DNA from: Methanomicrobium sp. W14
GTDB taxonomy: Archaea > Halobacteriota > Methanomicrobia > Methanomicrobiales > Methanomicrobiaceae
Length of the DNA: 64,000 nt
Direction of reading: 5' to 3'
Assembly (NCBI RefSeq): GCF_017875315.1
Contig: NZ_JAGGMM010000002.1
Coordinates: 124,001 to 188,000, forward strand
Shown here: positions 28,370-36,416 of the stretch, in pieces
Layout of the letters: each line of letters begins with the position of its first letter
Numbering within the stretch: the stretch's first letter is position 1
Program-made: the position numbers and the translations under genes
Notes under the pieces: model-generated
The model's input: only the letters and a program-made list of their open reading frames with translations
Told to the model about the DNA's origin: nothing
Databases searched by the model: none

Positions 28370-28475
28370 GTATTACAACATATTATTGTATTATAATTTG
28401 TAATATTCAGGAATACCAAGTAATACCAAAAAGTATTTATGCATTTTAAGTATTACATAAAATACACAGTAATAC
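28370..28475. repeat. Six-copy GTATTAC/GTAATAC array upstream of the RHH gene
   Basis: Seven-base units occur at 28370 (GTATTAC), 28388 (GTATTAT), 28400 (GTAATAT), 28420 (GTAATAC), 28450 (GTATTAC) and 28469 (GTAATAC), in mixed orientations with 12-30 base steps. Such short alternating repeats beside an RHH gene usually mark an operator, or iterons of a replication origin. Confidence 0.65.
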
Positions 28476-28760
28476 AAAAAATTTATCCTGACCTGGTAAC
28501 CGAAATGACTAAAAAAGGAGTTTTCAGGACGGGGTATCAGGCTATAAAAGAGTAACAGTGAATCAGTGTTTAAAGGCCCATGAAGACGAATTCGGTTAAA
28601 CTGAAAAACCAGACTTCTGAAAAATTTTCGGGAAAAACCATTGAAAACTAAAAAAACCAAAAATATCGGAAGTTTTATCAAAAAACCGCTATGATTTATC
28701 CGAGGCCATAATGCTTGAAAATAAAAACAAATTGCGGTATCCCCGGTCAGAGACTCTAAA

Positions 28761-29233
28761 GCAAACCACTATGCTAGAAGACGCCCGGACATAGGCCCCC
28801 TTATGCCCGAAGTTTTAAGTGGTGCAAACCAGTATCCTGAAAGTTTTAAGTTAAGGCCGTAAGGATACTTTAATCCGGAAATTACAGAAAAAACGGCAGG
28901 TTATTCTTTGGAATTACCAGTGTAATTTCGGCAAAGAAGAAGCCGGCCTGAAAAACAATAGTCTGAGAGATTAAAAATTTGAAAAGAGATCAAATGTAGA
29001 AAAGGGCGGTTACATCAATAATTGCCGTTCTCCCCCCATCGGAACAAACAGCTACATCCGAGAGGCCGGGAATACCAGCAACGAACACTATAATCCTGGG
29101 TTAATACTGAAAAGGAAAGACGACCCCCAATTAAAAGACCCTTTACGAACAGGGCTTTCTTTGCCATACCGTAAAGGTCAGGGGAGAGGAAAGGGATTTT
29201 CCTGTAAGGTTATCATTGCTATCCCTTTTTTTT
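28761..29233. other. Noncoding stretch rich in inverted repeats, possible structured RNA or element origin
   Basis: No convincing gene lies between 28476 and 29624. Within it are serial inverted repeats: ACCACT/AGTGGT (28765-28770 / 28818-28823), AGTATCCT/AGGATACT (28831-28838 / 28862-28869), GAAATTAC/GTAATTTC (28878-28885 / 28922-28929) with a nested AATTAC-CAGT-GTAATT (28912-28927), CCTTTACG/CGTAAAGG (29140-29147 / 29170-29177), and AAAGGGAT/ATCCCTTT followed by a T run (29190-29233), which looks like a + strand terminator. The decamer AAGTTTTAAG is repeated at 28810 and 28841, and GCAAACCA at 28761 and 28824. From 29234 to 29624 the DNA is simply AT-rich. Confidence 0.45.
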
Positions 29234-29624
29234 CTCCTTTTTTTCTGACCTGAACCTTAATCCGGGGATTATCTGTCGTTTCTGCCATATTTTTTTCAAA
29301 CTACTTTTTTAGTGTTATAAAGCACGCAAAAATGCTGTTATTTCCTGTATTCAGGACATAACCCACATATAAAATTTCAAATTGAAAAGTAAATTTCACT
29401 ATTAATCTAATATATTATACTCTTATATAATATTATTATATGATTAAATAACATATTAGGCCAATTAAGGAATTGCTTAATTACAGCAATATCCTGCCTT
29501 TTTCCAAAAACATGGGGAAAAATAATCTAAAATCTGATTTAAAGAAAAATTCCAGAGTGAAGCAATTTTATTATTTCTTAAATCCCATTAATTTTTCCAA
29601 AAAATTCTTGCGGATTGAAATGTA

Positions 29625-30569
29625 ATGGAGCAGTTACGGGAAATTGAGGATACGATTTTTGCTTTTACAGGCTGCAAAGGCGTCGAAAGAATAGAAAAGG
29701 GTTTTTCGTTTGATAAAAAATATCTTGTCTTCGGAGACAGCGGGAAAAAATATATCCTTAGAATAAGCCCTTTATCGGAAGCCGGGATTTTGGATAAGAA
29801 AAAGGCCGAGTTTGAGGTGATAAAAAGAGTATCTTCTGTCTCATCCCTTGTTCCTAAAACTTATTATTTTGGGGTGTCCGGTGACGAAAGCTTCTGTTAT
29901 ATGCTTCTTGACTATATTTCAGGTGACGACGGCGAGGAGTCGTTACCAAAACTTTCCGGAGATGTCCAGTACGACCTCGGCTGCAGTGCCGGAAGAGAAC
30001 TTTCAAAAATTCACGGGGTTGATGCACCCGCAGGTACAGACGGCTGGTATGAGCACCAGTCTGAAAAAATGAAGAAAAAATGGGACGCATTTAAAGAGTC
30101 CGGTATAAAAACCGGTATCATAGATATTGACAGGCTTTCAGGCTACCTTCTGGAAAATGAAAGCTGCATGAACTGCAAAAGGCAGTCTTTTCTTCACGGG
30201 GATTACCATCCCGGAAACCTCATCGTAACTGACAAAAAATTAAGTGGAATCGTGGATTTCAACAGGTACGGCTGGGGAGACCCAGTATACGATTTTTTGA
30301 AGGCCGGATATTTCACGACGCAGGTAAGCGTCCCGTTTGCGAGGGGGCAGGTTGACGGCTACAACAGTGGGCGCCCCTCTTCAGAATTCTGGAAGAAATA
30401 CGCCTTCTATGTTGCAGCGATGATAATACCTGATATATTATGGTCGCACTGGTATTCGCTGAAGACGGGTTCACCAGATCAGACGGAACTTTCGTGGGAG
30501 AGAGTGAAAAGAGTTTATAGTGATCATGACGGGTTTGAGTCGGATGTTCCTGTATGGTACAGTGAATGA
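29625..30569 (+). CDS. Aminoglycoside phosphotransferase-like (APH) kinase
   Basis: A 314-residue small-molecule kinase of the APH/choline kinase fold. The catalytic loop is SFLHGDYHPGNLIV (HGDxxxxN), followed by the metal-binding GIVDFNRYGWGDPVYDFLKAG. The N-terminal lobe has KYLVFGDSGKKYILRISPL with the ATP-binding Lys. The substrate is unknown; archaeal members rarely act on antibiotics and more likely phosphorylate a metabolite. Composition returns to the genome norm here, marking the end of the AT-rich island. Confidence 0.9.
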   Translation: MEQLREIEDTIFAFTGCKGVERIEKGFSFDKKYLVFGDSGKKYILRISPLSEAGILDKKKAEFEVIKRVSSVSSLVPKTYYFGVSGDESFCYMLLDYISGDDGEESLPKLSGDVQYDLGCSAGRELSKIHGVDAPAGTDGWYEHQSEKMKKKWDAFKESGIKTGIIDIDRLSGYLLENESCMNCKRQSFLHGDYHPGNLIVTDKKLSGIVDFNRYGWGDPVYDFLKAGYFTTQVSVPFARGQVDGYNSGRPSSEFWKKYAFYVAAMIIPDILWSHWYSLKTGSPDQTELSWERVKRVYSDHDGFESDVPVWYSE

Positions 30570-30696
30570 AAAACGTATATTTTCTTTTCTTTAAGTGCTT
30601 TATTCAATAAAATCCTGTCCAAAAAGCTTTTTATTTCCGGCTGGGGGTTTTCATATCCGCAAGTATTATATTTCAGTTCTGTCTTCTGATGTATCT

Positions 30697-31311
30697 ATGA
30701 AGAGGGGGTTTACGGCATTTCTGGTTCTTTTATCACTGACTGCACTACTGTTCATTTCAGGATGTACTGAATCAGAAAATTCTGGTGGTGATTTGACCGG
30801 ACAGAACGTTTCACAGACTTCATCCGTTCAAAGCAGTGTTTCTCTGTTGCCTGATTCGGAATATGTAAATGAATTTGAGTCCGAAGACGGAAGTTTTTCA
30901 ATGAAATGGAGTATTAACGAAGATATAGTATATTTCAAAATGACCGGGGATTCGAAAGGCTGGGTTGCGGTCGGATTTAATCCGACATCTGTTATGAAGG
31001 ACGCAGACATTTATCTCGGGTACATGGACGGCGATTTGGGGAGTATCCATGACATGTACTCAACAGGGCGTTTTGGCCCCCATCCCGATGACACAAAACA
31101 AGGTGGAGAGTTTAGTGTCCTCAACTATACAGTTTCAGAGTCAGGCGGAAAAACTACCGTTGAATTTTCAAGGTATCTTGATACCAAAGACACTTATGAC
31201 TCCGTCATAGAAGAAGGAGAAACGGTGGATTTTATATGGGCAATAGCTGACAGGGACGACCCTGATTTCAAACACAGTGTTGCAAAGGGAAGCGGAACCA
31301 TAGTTTTATAA
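30697..31311 (+). CDS. Lipoprotein with DOMON domain
   Basis: A secreted, lipid-anchored protein of about 204 residues. The start at ATG 30697 gives a clean signal peptide and lipobox (MKRGFTAFLVLLSLTALLF then ISGCTES; lipidated Cys at about residue 23). A Ser/Gln/Thr linker precedes a DOMON domain (about 50-204) with SMKWSINEDIVYFKMTGDSK, GWVAVGFNP, DIYLGYMDGD and the late DFIWAIADRDDPDFKHS. DOMON domains bind haem or sugar and often serve extracellular redox chains. The small membrane gene convergent on its 3' end may be a partner. Confidence 0.88.
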   Translation: MKRGFTAFLVLLSLTALLFISGCTESENSGGDLTGQNVSQTSSVQSSVSLLPDSEYVNEFESEDGSFSMKWSINEDIVYFKMTGDSKGWVAVGFNPTSVMKDADIYLGYMDGDLGSIHDMYSTGRFGPHPDDTKQGGEFSVLNYTVSESGGKTTVEFSRYLDTKDTYDSVIEEGETVDFIWAIADRDDPDFKHSVAKGSGTIVL

Positions 31312-31312
31312 T

Positions 31313-31480
31313 TTAAAGGAAGAGGATCACTCCAAGTAAGCCATGAAAAAGCGCCAGCAGGACCGTAAACTTTCCCAGGCGGAAATGCCATTTCATAGGT
31401 ATTTTGTGGTATCCTCTCCTGTTTAACATAACTATAAGAAAAGTTGCAATAAGAAACGAAAGCGTTGTAATTCCTGCCAC
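31313..31480 (-). CDS. Small two-helix membrane protein, N-terminus uncertain
   Basis: From GTG 31480 the frame gives 55 residues with a hydrophobic segment (ITTLSFLIATFLIVMLN), the polar KIPMKWHFRLGKF, and a second hydrophobic segment ending FTVLLALFHGLLGVILFL. Upstream the same frame continues to about 31531 with HDIIYYPVFGLPAIAVAG, which also looks coded and membrane-like, but has no ATG/GTG/TTG. A good AGGGGG site and an ATG lie just before it one frame out, so a single-base indel next to the start would explain the layout. It ends 1 base after the DOMON gene on the other strand. His and membrane helices hint at a cytochrome b561-like or haem-related partner; this is inference. Confidence 0.6.
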   Translation of the reverse strand: MAGITTLSFLIATFLIVMLNRRGYHKIPMKWHFRLGKFTVLLALFHGLLGVILFL

Positions 31481-31685
31481 CGCAATTGCAGGCAGCCCGA
31501 ATACCGGGTAATAGATTATATCATGATACGTTTTATTTTTCCCCCTTATTATTGATTTTTAGAATGTCCGGCATAATTCATATATCTGCCGTTAAGGGAA
31601 ATCTGGAATTTTCCTGGCGGATTTCTGCCGGTCAGAATATCATAATCGTTTTTATTTAAGCTAAAATAGGTAAAAATGGGTTAGG

Positions 31686-33056
31686 TCAGACATCTTTTTT
31701 AGGGTTTCTGATGTATGAAGCGAATGTTCCTATTATGCAGAGGACTACGAATATGGCGAATGCCAGATTTATTGCATGCATCAGGGAGGAGACATCTGCT
31801 TCTGCAAGCACTTCCTCTCCTATGGTAAGAGAGAATGCAAGCATGGATATTCCCATAGACGACATCATACCGCACATCCTCATCGTCCCGAGTACACCTG
31901 AAGCGACACCGTATTTTCTCTCGTCGACGCTGTTCATGACGGCGTGCGTGTTCGGAGAGGAGAAGAGTGCATACCCTGTCCCGAGAATTGCAAGGTTTAT
32001 TATGATTAAAAAGACCGACGTGGACGGTTTCAGGAATGCGAACATCATAAGTCCTGCAGTTATTATAACCATTCCGGATGTCGAAAGAATAGCCGAGTCG
32101 TATTTGTCCGAAAGTTTTCCTGTAAGAGGAGAGAGCACAGTCTGAAGAATCGGCTGTGCGATAAGGATGGTCCCGGCCGTAAACGAGTCGAATCCCTCTA
32201 TTGTCTGCAGGTAAATGCTTAAAAGAAAACTTATCGCAAAAGTTGCACTGTAGTTTATGAATGCAGCCAGGTTTGAGAACGCAAAAACCCTGTTCTTTGT
32301 AAAGAGAGATATCTGGAAGACAGGATATTTCGTCCTGTTTTCGCGTATGACAAACCCGATGAAGGAGAGTGCCGAGAGTGCGAAGAGTATAAACCCTGAA
32401 GTGTCGGGCATCTCCTGGAATCCTACCATCACGAAAAGGATCATCAGGGCGTAAAGGACTGAACCTGTAAGGTCAAATTTTGCTTCGTTGTCCTTTATTT
32501 CTTCGAATCTCAGGTATTTCATTCCCGAGACGAAGACGATGATACCTATTATGGCATTTGCATAGAATATGCTCCTCCAGCCCAGAAACTCTGTAATAAA
32601 CCCGCCTATGAAAGGACCGAGCGTGAGTCCCGAATAGACGAATGCAACGTTTATCCCGAGAGCGGTCCCCCTGTGCTCGGGGGGTATTACCCTTGTAATA
32701 ATGGCGATTGCGGTCCCGAATATCATCGCGGCGCCGAACCCCTGGACAAAGCGGCACATTATAAGATACTCAACCGAAGGCACCAGGGTGCACAGAAGAG
32801 ACCCTATCGTATATATTACAATTCCGGCCAGAAACATGGGGGCCCGGCCTTTCATATCCGCAAGCCGCCCCATAGGGACTATAAAAATCGAGGCTACAAG
32901 AAGATATGAAGTCGGAACCCATGCCAGAAGTATGGCATTGCTTGTGAATTCAAGCCCTATCTGGGTGATTGCAATATTTATTGAAGAGCCCATAAAGGGT
33001 GTCAGAAACGACCCAAGGGACGTAATGAGAAGTATTGCTTTCTGGCGTGAATCCAT
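31686..33056 (-). CDS. MFS efflux transporter, EmrB/QacA (DHA2-like)
   Basis: A 456-residue proton-coupled exporter with 12-14 hydrophobic helices. It shows the MFS motif A-like GRLADMKGRAPMF (loop 2-3), the motif C-like GLTLGPFIGGFITEFLGWR in helix 5, and FVQGFGAAMIFGTAIAI. The substrate is unknown. A single gene with its own AT-rich upstream region. Confidence 0.9.
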   Translation of the reverse strand: MDSRQKAILLITSLGSFLTPFMGSSINIAITQIGLEFTSNAILLAWVPTSYLLVASIFIVPMGRLADMKGRAPMFLAGIVIYTIGSLLCTLVPSVEYLIMCRFVQGFGAAMIFGTAIAIITRVIPPEHRGTALGINVAFVYSGLTLGPFIGGFITEFLGWRSIFYANAIIGIIVFVSGMKYLRFEEIKDNEAKFDLTGSVLYALMILFVMVGFQEMPDTSGFILFALSALSFIGFVIRENRTKYPVFQISLFTKNRVFAFSNLAAFINYSATFAISFLLSIYLQTIEGFDSFTAGTILIAQPILQTVLSPLTGKLSDKYDSAILSTSGMVIITAGLMMFAFLKPSTSVFLIIINLAILGTGYALFSSPNTHAVMNSVDERKYGVASGVLGTMRMCGMMSSMGISMLAFSLTIGEEVLAEADVSSLMHAINLAFAIFVVLCIIGTFASYIRNPKKDV

Positions 33057-33179
33057 TGTTATTAAATATAATATTTGATCGGTAAAATTCTTTGCCGAGA
33101 CGGCAAATTAATTAAAACAGAGTTTTTATAAATTTTTAAGCAGTCTTGGGAGTTTTTGCGGAAACACTTTCAGGGAATG

Positions 33180-33956
33180 TCAGCTGTTTTGGATGATCTC
33201 GTATTTCGTGTTTCTCTGCACAAGTGTCTTTTCTGCATCCGAAACGATTCTTTCCATCTCTTTCGGGTCAAGGTAATCTGTGTTCACGGCACCGGCCCCC
33301 TTTGATATCGACTCCTCGAACATTGTCCCGCCGATGTCGTTTGCACCTGCGATAAGTGCCAGCTGGGCGAATTTTGTGCCGTGCTTTACCCGGGACACCT
33401 GGATATTGTCAAAATTATGTAGGTAGAGACGGGATACGGCGTACATAAGAAGGTCTTCTCTTCCTGTGGCACCAGCCCTTGCAACTCCGCTTTTGTAAAG
33501 CGGAGTGTTGTAGTGGACGAATGAAAGAGGGACGAATTCCGTAAAGCCGCCTGTTTCAGACTGTATGTCCTTTAGTATCTTCAGGTGAGAGACTACGTCT
33601 TTTTGGCTTTCGACATGGCCGTACATTATCGTTGCCGTAGTCATTATCCCGATCCTGTGTGCTTCTTTGGCTTTTTCCCTGATGATGTCTTCTGTGTAAA
33701 AATAGGTCCCTTCTTCGCCGTCTTTTTTGCAGAACCCGCAGAAACCGCATGAGTTTATGCAGTGGTTCGTGACGTTTATGTTCTGGTTTCTTACGTATGT
33801 CACTGTATTCCCGCATTTTTCAGTGCAGAGGTCGTCGGCAGCCTTTGCAATTTTGAATACGCTGCTTCCTTTTGTTTTGAGTAAAGAAAGGGCCTCTTCT
33901 TCGGATAATTCGTGTCCTGCGAGTGTGTCTTTCAGAAGTGTATCGGGCTTTGGCAT
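33180..33956 (-). CDS. CofH-like radical SAM protein with an internal ~100-residue deletion
   Basis: CofH is the half of F0 synthase that joins tyrosine to the ribityl-uracil precursor of coenzyme F420. This 258-residue protein has CofH-type ends: TYVRNQNINVTN and the cluster motif CINSCGFC (Cys66, 70, 73), and later TTATIMYGHVES and TGGFTEFVPLSFVH. Normal CofH is about 350 residues; here the segment between IIREKAKEA (residues 91-99) and HRIGIMTTATIMYG, which normally carries the GGIHP, SPMEV and GTAAEIL barrel strands, is absent. The frame is intact across the junction (near 33659). It may be non-functional or an altered paralogue; a full CofH should exist elsewhere. Confidence 0.85.
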   Translation of the reverse strand: MPKPDTLLKDTLAGHELSEEEALSLLKTKGSSVFKIAKAADDLCTEKCGNTVTYVRNQNINVTNHCINSCGFCGFCKKDGEEGTYFYTEDIIREKAKEAHRIGIMTTATIMYGHVESQKDVVSHLKILKDIQSETGGFTEFVPLSFVHYNTPLYKSGVARAGATGREDLLMYAVSRLYLHNFDNIQVSRVKHGTKFAQLALIAGANDIGGTMFEESISKGAGAVNTDYLDPKEMERIVSDAEKTLVQRNTKYEIIQNS

Positions 33957-34251
33957 AAGTCGTAAGCTAATACAATAAGAGTAATCTGATATAGCGTTTG
34001 TGTCAGTTGCAAGAATTTTTTTGTTTTGGGTTCGTGATTCGTAAAAGATTTGCAGTATAAGTGAATTATTTTAAGTAAAAGATTTAAAAAAACAGTCACC
34101 TGGTAAAATAGTGTGGTAAAATAGTGAGGATTGTGCAGGAAACCGGGCTGAAATAATCTTTTTTTCTGTTTATTATGGTGGTTATTTTTGCGATGTTTCA
34201 AAACCATTAATATTCTGGAAATTTATACAAAGTAGGGATAGATTAAACCGT

Positions 34252-34325
34252 GGACTTGTGGTCTAGCTGGTTATGACGTCGCCTTCACACGGCGGAGATC
34301 GGGCGTTCGAATCGCCCCGAGTCCA
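34252..34325 (+). tRNA. tRNA-Val (anticodon CAC)
   Basis: Cloverleaf: acceptor GGACTTG/CGAGTCC, D-arm GTCTAGCTGGTTATGAC, anticodon stem TCGCC/GGCGG (one G-T pair) with loop TTCACAC (anticodon CAC), and T-arm GGGCG-TTCGAAT-CGCCC. CCA is not encoded. Its 3' half is overlapped by a small gene on the opposite strand, and AT-rich accessory DNA starts directly downstream. Confidence 0.96.
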
Positions 34326-34525
34326 TTTCCTTCGTTGTTTTGTAAAATAAAGACTAGATTGTTGTTTGTTTTATTTCTAAGCTCATTTAAAGCGTTATCT
34401 GTAAATCGGGACAAGTTAAGCCCTTTATTCCTGATATACTCAAAATTTTCAGGGCTAATTGTAATGTCCTTTCTTTTTCGTAAATCCTGAATTGGCTTTC
34501 TTTTTCGTTTTTCTCTCTTTTCCAT
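34271..34525 (-). CDS. Small ribbon-helix-helix-like protein reading into tRNA-Val
   Basis: An 84-residue frame. The first 32 residues are highly basic (MEKREKRKRKPIQDLRKRKD), then ITISPENFEYIRNKG and LNLSRFTDNALNELRNK give a strand-helix-helix pattern typical of archaeal RHH proteins. The final 16 residues (GAIRTPDLRRVKATS-like) are simply the antisense of tRNA-Val and are not protein-like, so the frame has been joined to the tRNA, as happens at an integration site. A perfect palindrome (34550-34567) lies just upstream as likely operator. Confidence 0.6.
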   Translation of the reverse strand: MEKREKRKRKPIQDLRKRKDITISPENFEYIRNKGLNLSRFTDNALNELRNKTNNNLVFILQNNEGNGLGAIRTPDLRRVKATS

Positions 34526-34540
34526 TTCTCTTTTCTCCTA

Positions 34541-34567
34541 TGTGTATGAATGTGTATTTATACACAT
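34541..34567. promoter_or_regulatory. Palindromic operator candidate upstream of the RHH gene
   Basis: ATGTGTAT-TT-ATACACAT (34550-34567) is a perfect 8-base inverted repeat. A further TGTGTAT half-site lies at 34541-34547, nine bases before the next one. Position about 20 bases upstream of the RHH start fits autoregulation. Confidence 0.55.
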
Positions 34568-34700
34568 AATTTACCGGACTTAATGTCAGTTTAATAGACC
34601 ATAAACTGAAGGTTCCAAAAAGGTTACTCTTACTTTGAAAGGTGGTTAACAGGCTGCTGTGCAACCCGCTATTTTTGTAATATGGGATTAGTTTCTGATT

Positions 34701-34889
34701 ATGAAACGGCTGAAATATCTTTTAGGTAAATATCACATAGATGTACTAACACCGGCTGAAGAATCCGAACTTAAGGAGATCATAATTCATAGAGAACCCA
34801 GGGCGGCTGAGTGGACTATAAAAGAAATATATGATTTAGGTCTTGTAATTGTAGGGGCTGATTGTATCTTTAAAAAATTGTTGGCTTAA
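34701..34889 (+). CDS. Small protein (62 residues), unknown
   Basis: Encodes MKRLKYLLGKYHIDVLTPAE with a central acidic helix and a hydrophobic end (LGLVIVGADCIFKKLLA). The N-terminal half resembles short antitoxin- or virus-type proteins in length only. It may be cargo of the accessory patch downstream of tRNA-Val. No homologue recognised; start is ATG with no strong Shine-Dalgarno. Confidence 0.45.
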   Translation: MKRLKYLLGKYHIDVLTPAEESELKEIIIHREPRAAEWTIKEIYDLGLVIVGADCIFKKLLA

Positions 34890-34896
34890 ATTTTTT

Positions 34897-35886
34897 TTAT
34901 TCTTTCTCTTTTTTAATTTTGTTTTCTTCTTCTGTTTGCCATATCTCCTTATCAAAGTCATAATATTCACAAAAACTATCATAGATAGTTTGATAATTTT
35001 TGTATAAACCATGGTTTGGAGGAAAACTAAATATCATAATTCCTTTTTCTCTTAGAAGCTGAGCATCTTCAAAATCTTGAGCGTAATAATTATAAAATTC
35101 TGTTTTAAGAAACTCCATAATTTCTTCTGGTTTGCTAAAGGTCTTTGCTTGACCAAACACTTTCACAAAAAAAGCATTTAATTGTGAATCAATAATTCCT
35201 CTTTCTTTGTAAAAATCAAAATTATTTATCAGATTTTCAATTTTTTGAAGATTAACATTGAAATCTTTACTTAGTTCGTAGATATTTGCAATAGCTCCTT
35301 TTGGTATTGAAAAATATTGGTTGAGTAATATGTATCTTAGATTTACAAAATAAAAATATGCAGTTGTACTAAAATATTTATAGTGAAAGTTATTTCCCTC
35401 ATTCCAATCAGTATCAGAAAATTGTTTTGGCATCCAATTCCATTTTTTTGTCAATTTATATTCATCAAATCGTGAATTAACAATAGGAATGAATTTATTT
35501 AATTGATTCTTATTATTTTCAATTTCTTTTAATAATGTTTTTAAAGCATTGACATAATCAAGTCTTTTTATTTCATCTTGATTGAAATATACTGTAATTG
35601 TTGAAAACATAATTGAAAGTGTTATTCCAAGTGCAAAGGAGAATGGAGAAAAATAGATGCTGTTTCCATCAAAGAATATTCTATTCTGAGACAAATTTTC
35701 ATTAGTTTGTAAAAAAAGATTACACAATAACATAAGAAACATATAAGTGGTAAATGATATCATGAAAACCGCTGAAATATATATTAGCCAAATAAAACGA
35801 TGTTTTTTTAATGGATGATATAATTTTAATTGAATTGATTTCTTAAATGATTTTAATAGATCTTTCTTTGTTGTTTCTTCCCCCAT
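34897..35886 (-). CDS. Predicted two-helix membrane protein, unknown, AT-rich
   Basis: A 329-residue protein with a basic N-terminus (KKSIQLKLYHPLKKHR), membrane helices at about 31-59 and 79-101, and a long cytoplasmic C-terminal domain (105-329) rich in Asn, Phe, Tyr and Lys. This domain contains INQ/NN-rich helices such as LKTLLKEIENNKNQLNKFIP. Topology resembles small membrane effectors found in defence islands, but I see no known effector motif. A/T-rich codons set it apart from flanking genes and support recent transfer. Confidence 0.65.
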   Translation of the reverse strand: MGEETTKKDLLKSFKKSIQLKLYHPLKKHRFIWLIYISAVFMISFTTYMFLMLLCNLFLQTNENLSQNRIFFDGNSIYFSPFSFALGITLSIMFSTITVYFNQDEIKRLDYVNALKTLLKEIENNKNQLNKFIPIVNSRFDEYKLTKKWNWMPKQFSDTDWNEGNNFHYKYFSTTAYFYFVNLRYILLNQYFSIPKGAIANIYELSKDFNVNLQKIENLINNFDFYKERGIIDSQLNAFFVKVFGQAKTFSKPEEIMEFLKTEFYNYYAQDFEDAQLLREKGIMIFSFPPNHGLYKNYQTIYDSFCEYYDFDKEIWQTEEENKIKKEKE

Positions 35887-36007
35887 ATTTGATTATTGAA
35901 AAGTTCAGGACGTTAAATGTTTTTGTTTCTTACTTTCGCACCGCACAGGCAAGACGTTTAAGAGAACTGTTTAAATTTTATATGGGGTTTAGCCTTTGTC
36001 CCAAATT

Positions 36008-36163
36008 ATGGAAATTAAAAGTGCTGATGTGTCCCGGTTCACGAACAAAGGCAGGCAGAAAGATTTTATGGTCGGAGGCGGACAGTGTGGAGCTAAACCG
36101 GCACAGGATAACAGGAATGCACGAAAAATTAAGATCTTTTGTATCTGTTATGAGCCTGATTAA
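36008..36163 (+). CDS. Doubtful short reading frame (51 residues)
   Basis: ATG at 36008 opens a 51-codon frame (MEIKSADVSRFTNKGRQKDF then MVGGGQCGAKPAQDNR). The Gly-rich GGGQCG stands out, but there is no clear ribosome site and the area is full of gene remnants; it may be a fragment of something larger. Confidence 0.25.
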   Translation: MEIKSADVSRFTNKGRQKDFMVGGGQCGAKPAQDNRNARKIKIFCICYEPD

Positions 36164-36416
36164 TACCCATTGCTTTTACAATTTTGACAAATTGGTTTTC
36201 TTCATCAATCCAATAAAAAATGTGTGGCCATTGATATATAGAGGCGGTAAGTTTTTGGATTTGACCCCTTCAGAAATTTTTTATTGCATCTTCTATTTGA
36301 TTTCTTAAGATATTCTCCGGGGCATAACAAAATTATTTCTTTTTGTGGAGTCTGTATTTTTTAGGAATGTTTGATATGTATTTCAGTGCGTCATCGCTGA
36401 AAATGATATCATACAT
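36150..36416 (-). pseudogene. Degraded RelE/ParE-like toxin remnant
   Basis: An ATG at 36416 overlaps the antitoxin stop (ATGTATGA) and reads MYDIIFSDDALKYISNIPKK, a typical RelE/ParE opening, but stops at 36333. Further down, frames contain NQIEDAIKNF and then YWIDEENQFVKIVKAMGI, the later RelE elements, with more stops and frameshifts. Thus the toxin half of a toxin-antitoxin pair has decayed. Confidence 0.65.

Noticed and set aside
28391-28681. 96-codon minus-strand frame upstream of the RHH gene
   Set aside because: Phe/Leu/Tyr-rich translation of AT-rich DNA; overlaps the repeat array and lacks a plausible ribosome site.
28975-29253. Open frame of about 92 codons on the + strand in the inverted-repeat region
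   Set aside because: It has no usable start codon near its beginning and its translation (Pro/Arg-rich, ending in poly-Phe through the terminator T run) is not protein-like; the repeats explain the sequence better.
24856-29600. CRISPR array or integrase in the tRNA-Gly island
   Set aside because: The short repeats at 28370-28475 are only 7 bases with irregular spacing, and no Cas or integrase-like protein is encoded nearby.
35847-36308. 153-codon + strand frame between the membrane protein and the toxin remnant
   Set aside because: Overlaps both the start of the membrane protein gene and the antisense of the toxin remnant; composition does not look like a folded protein.
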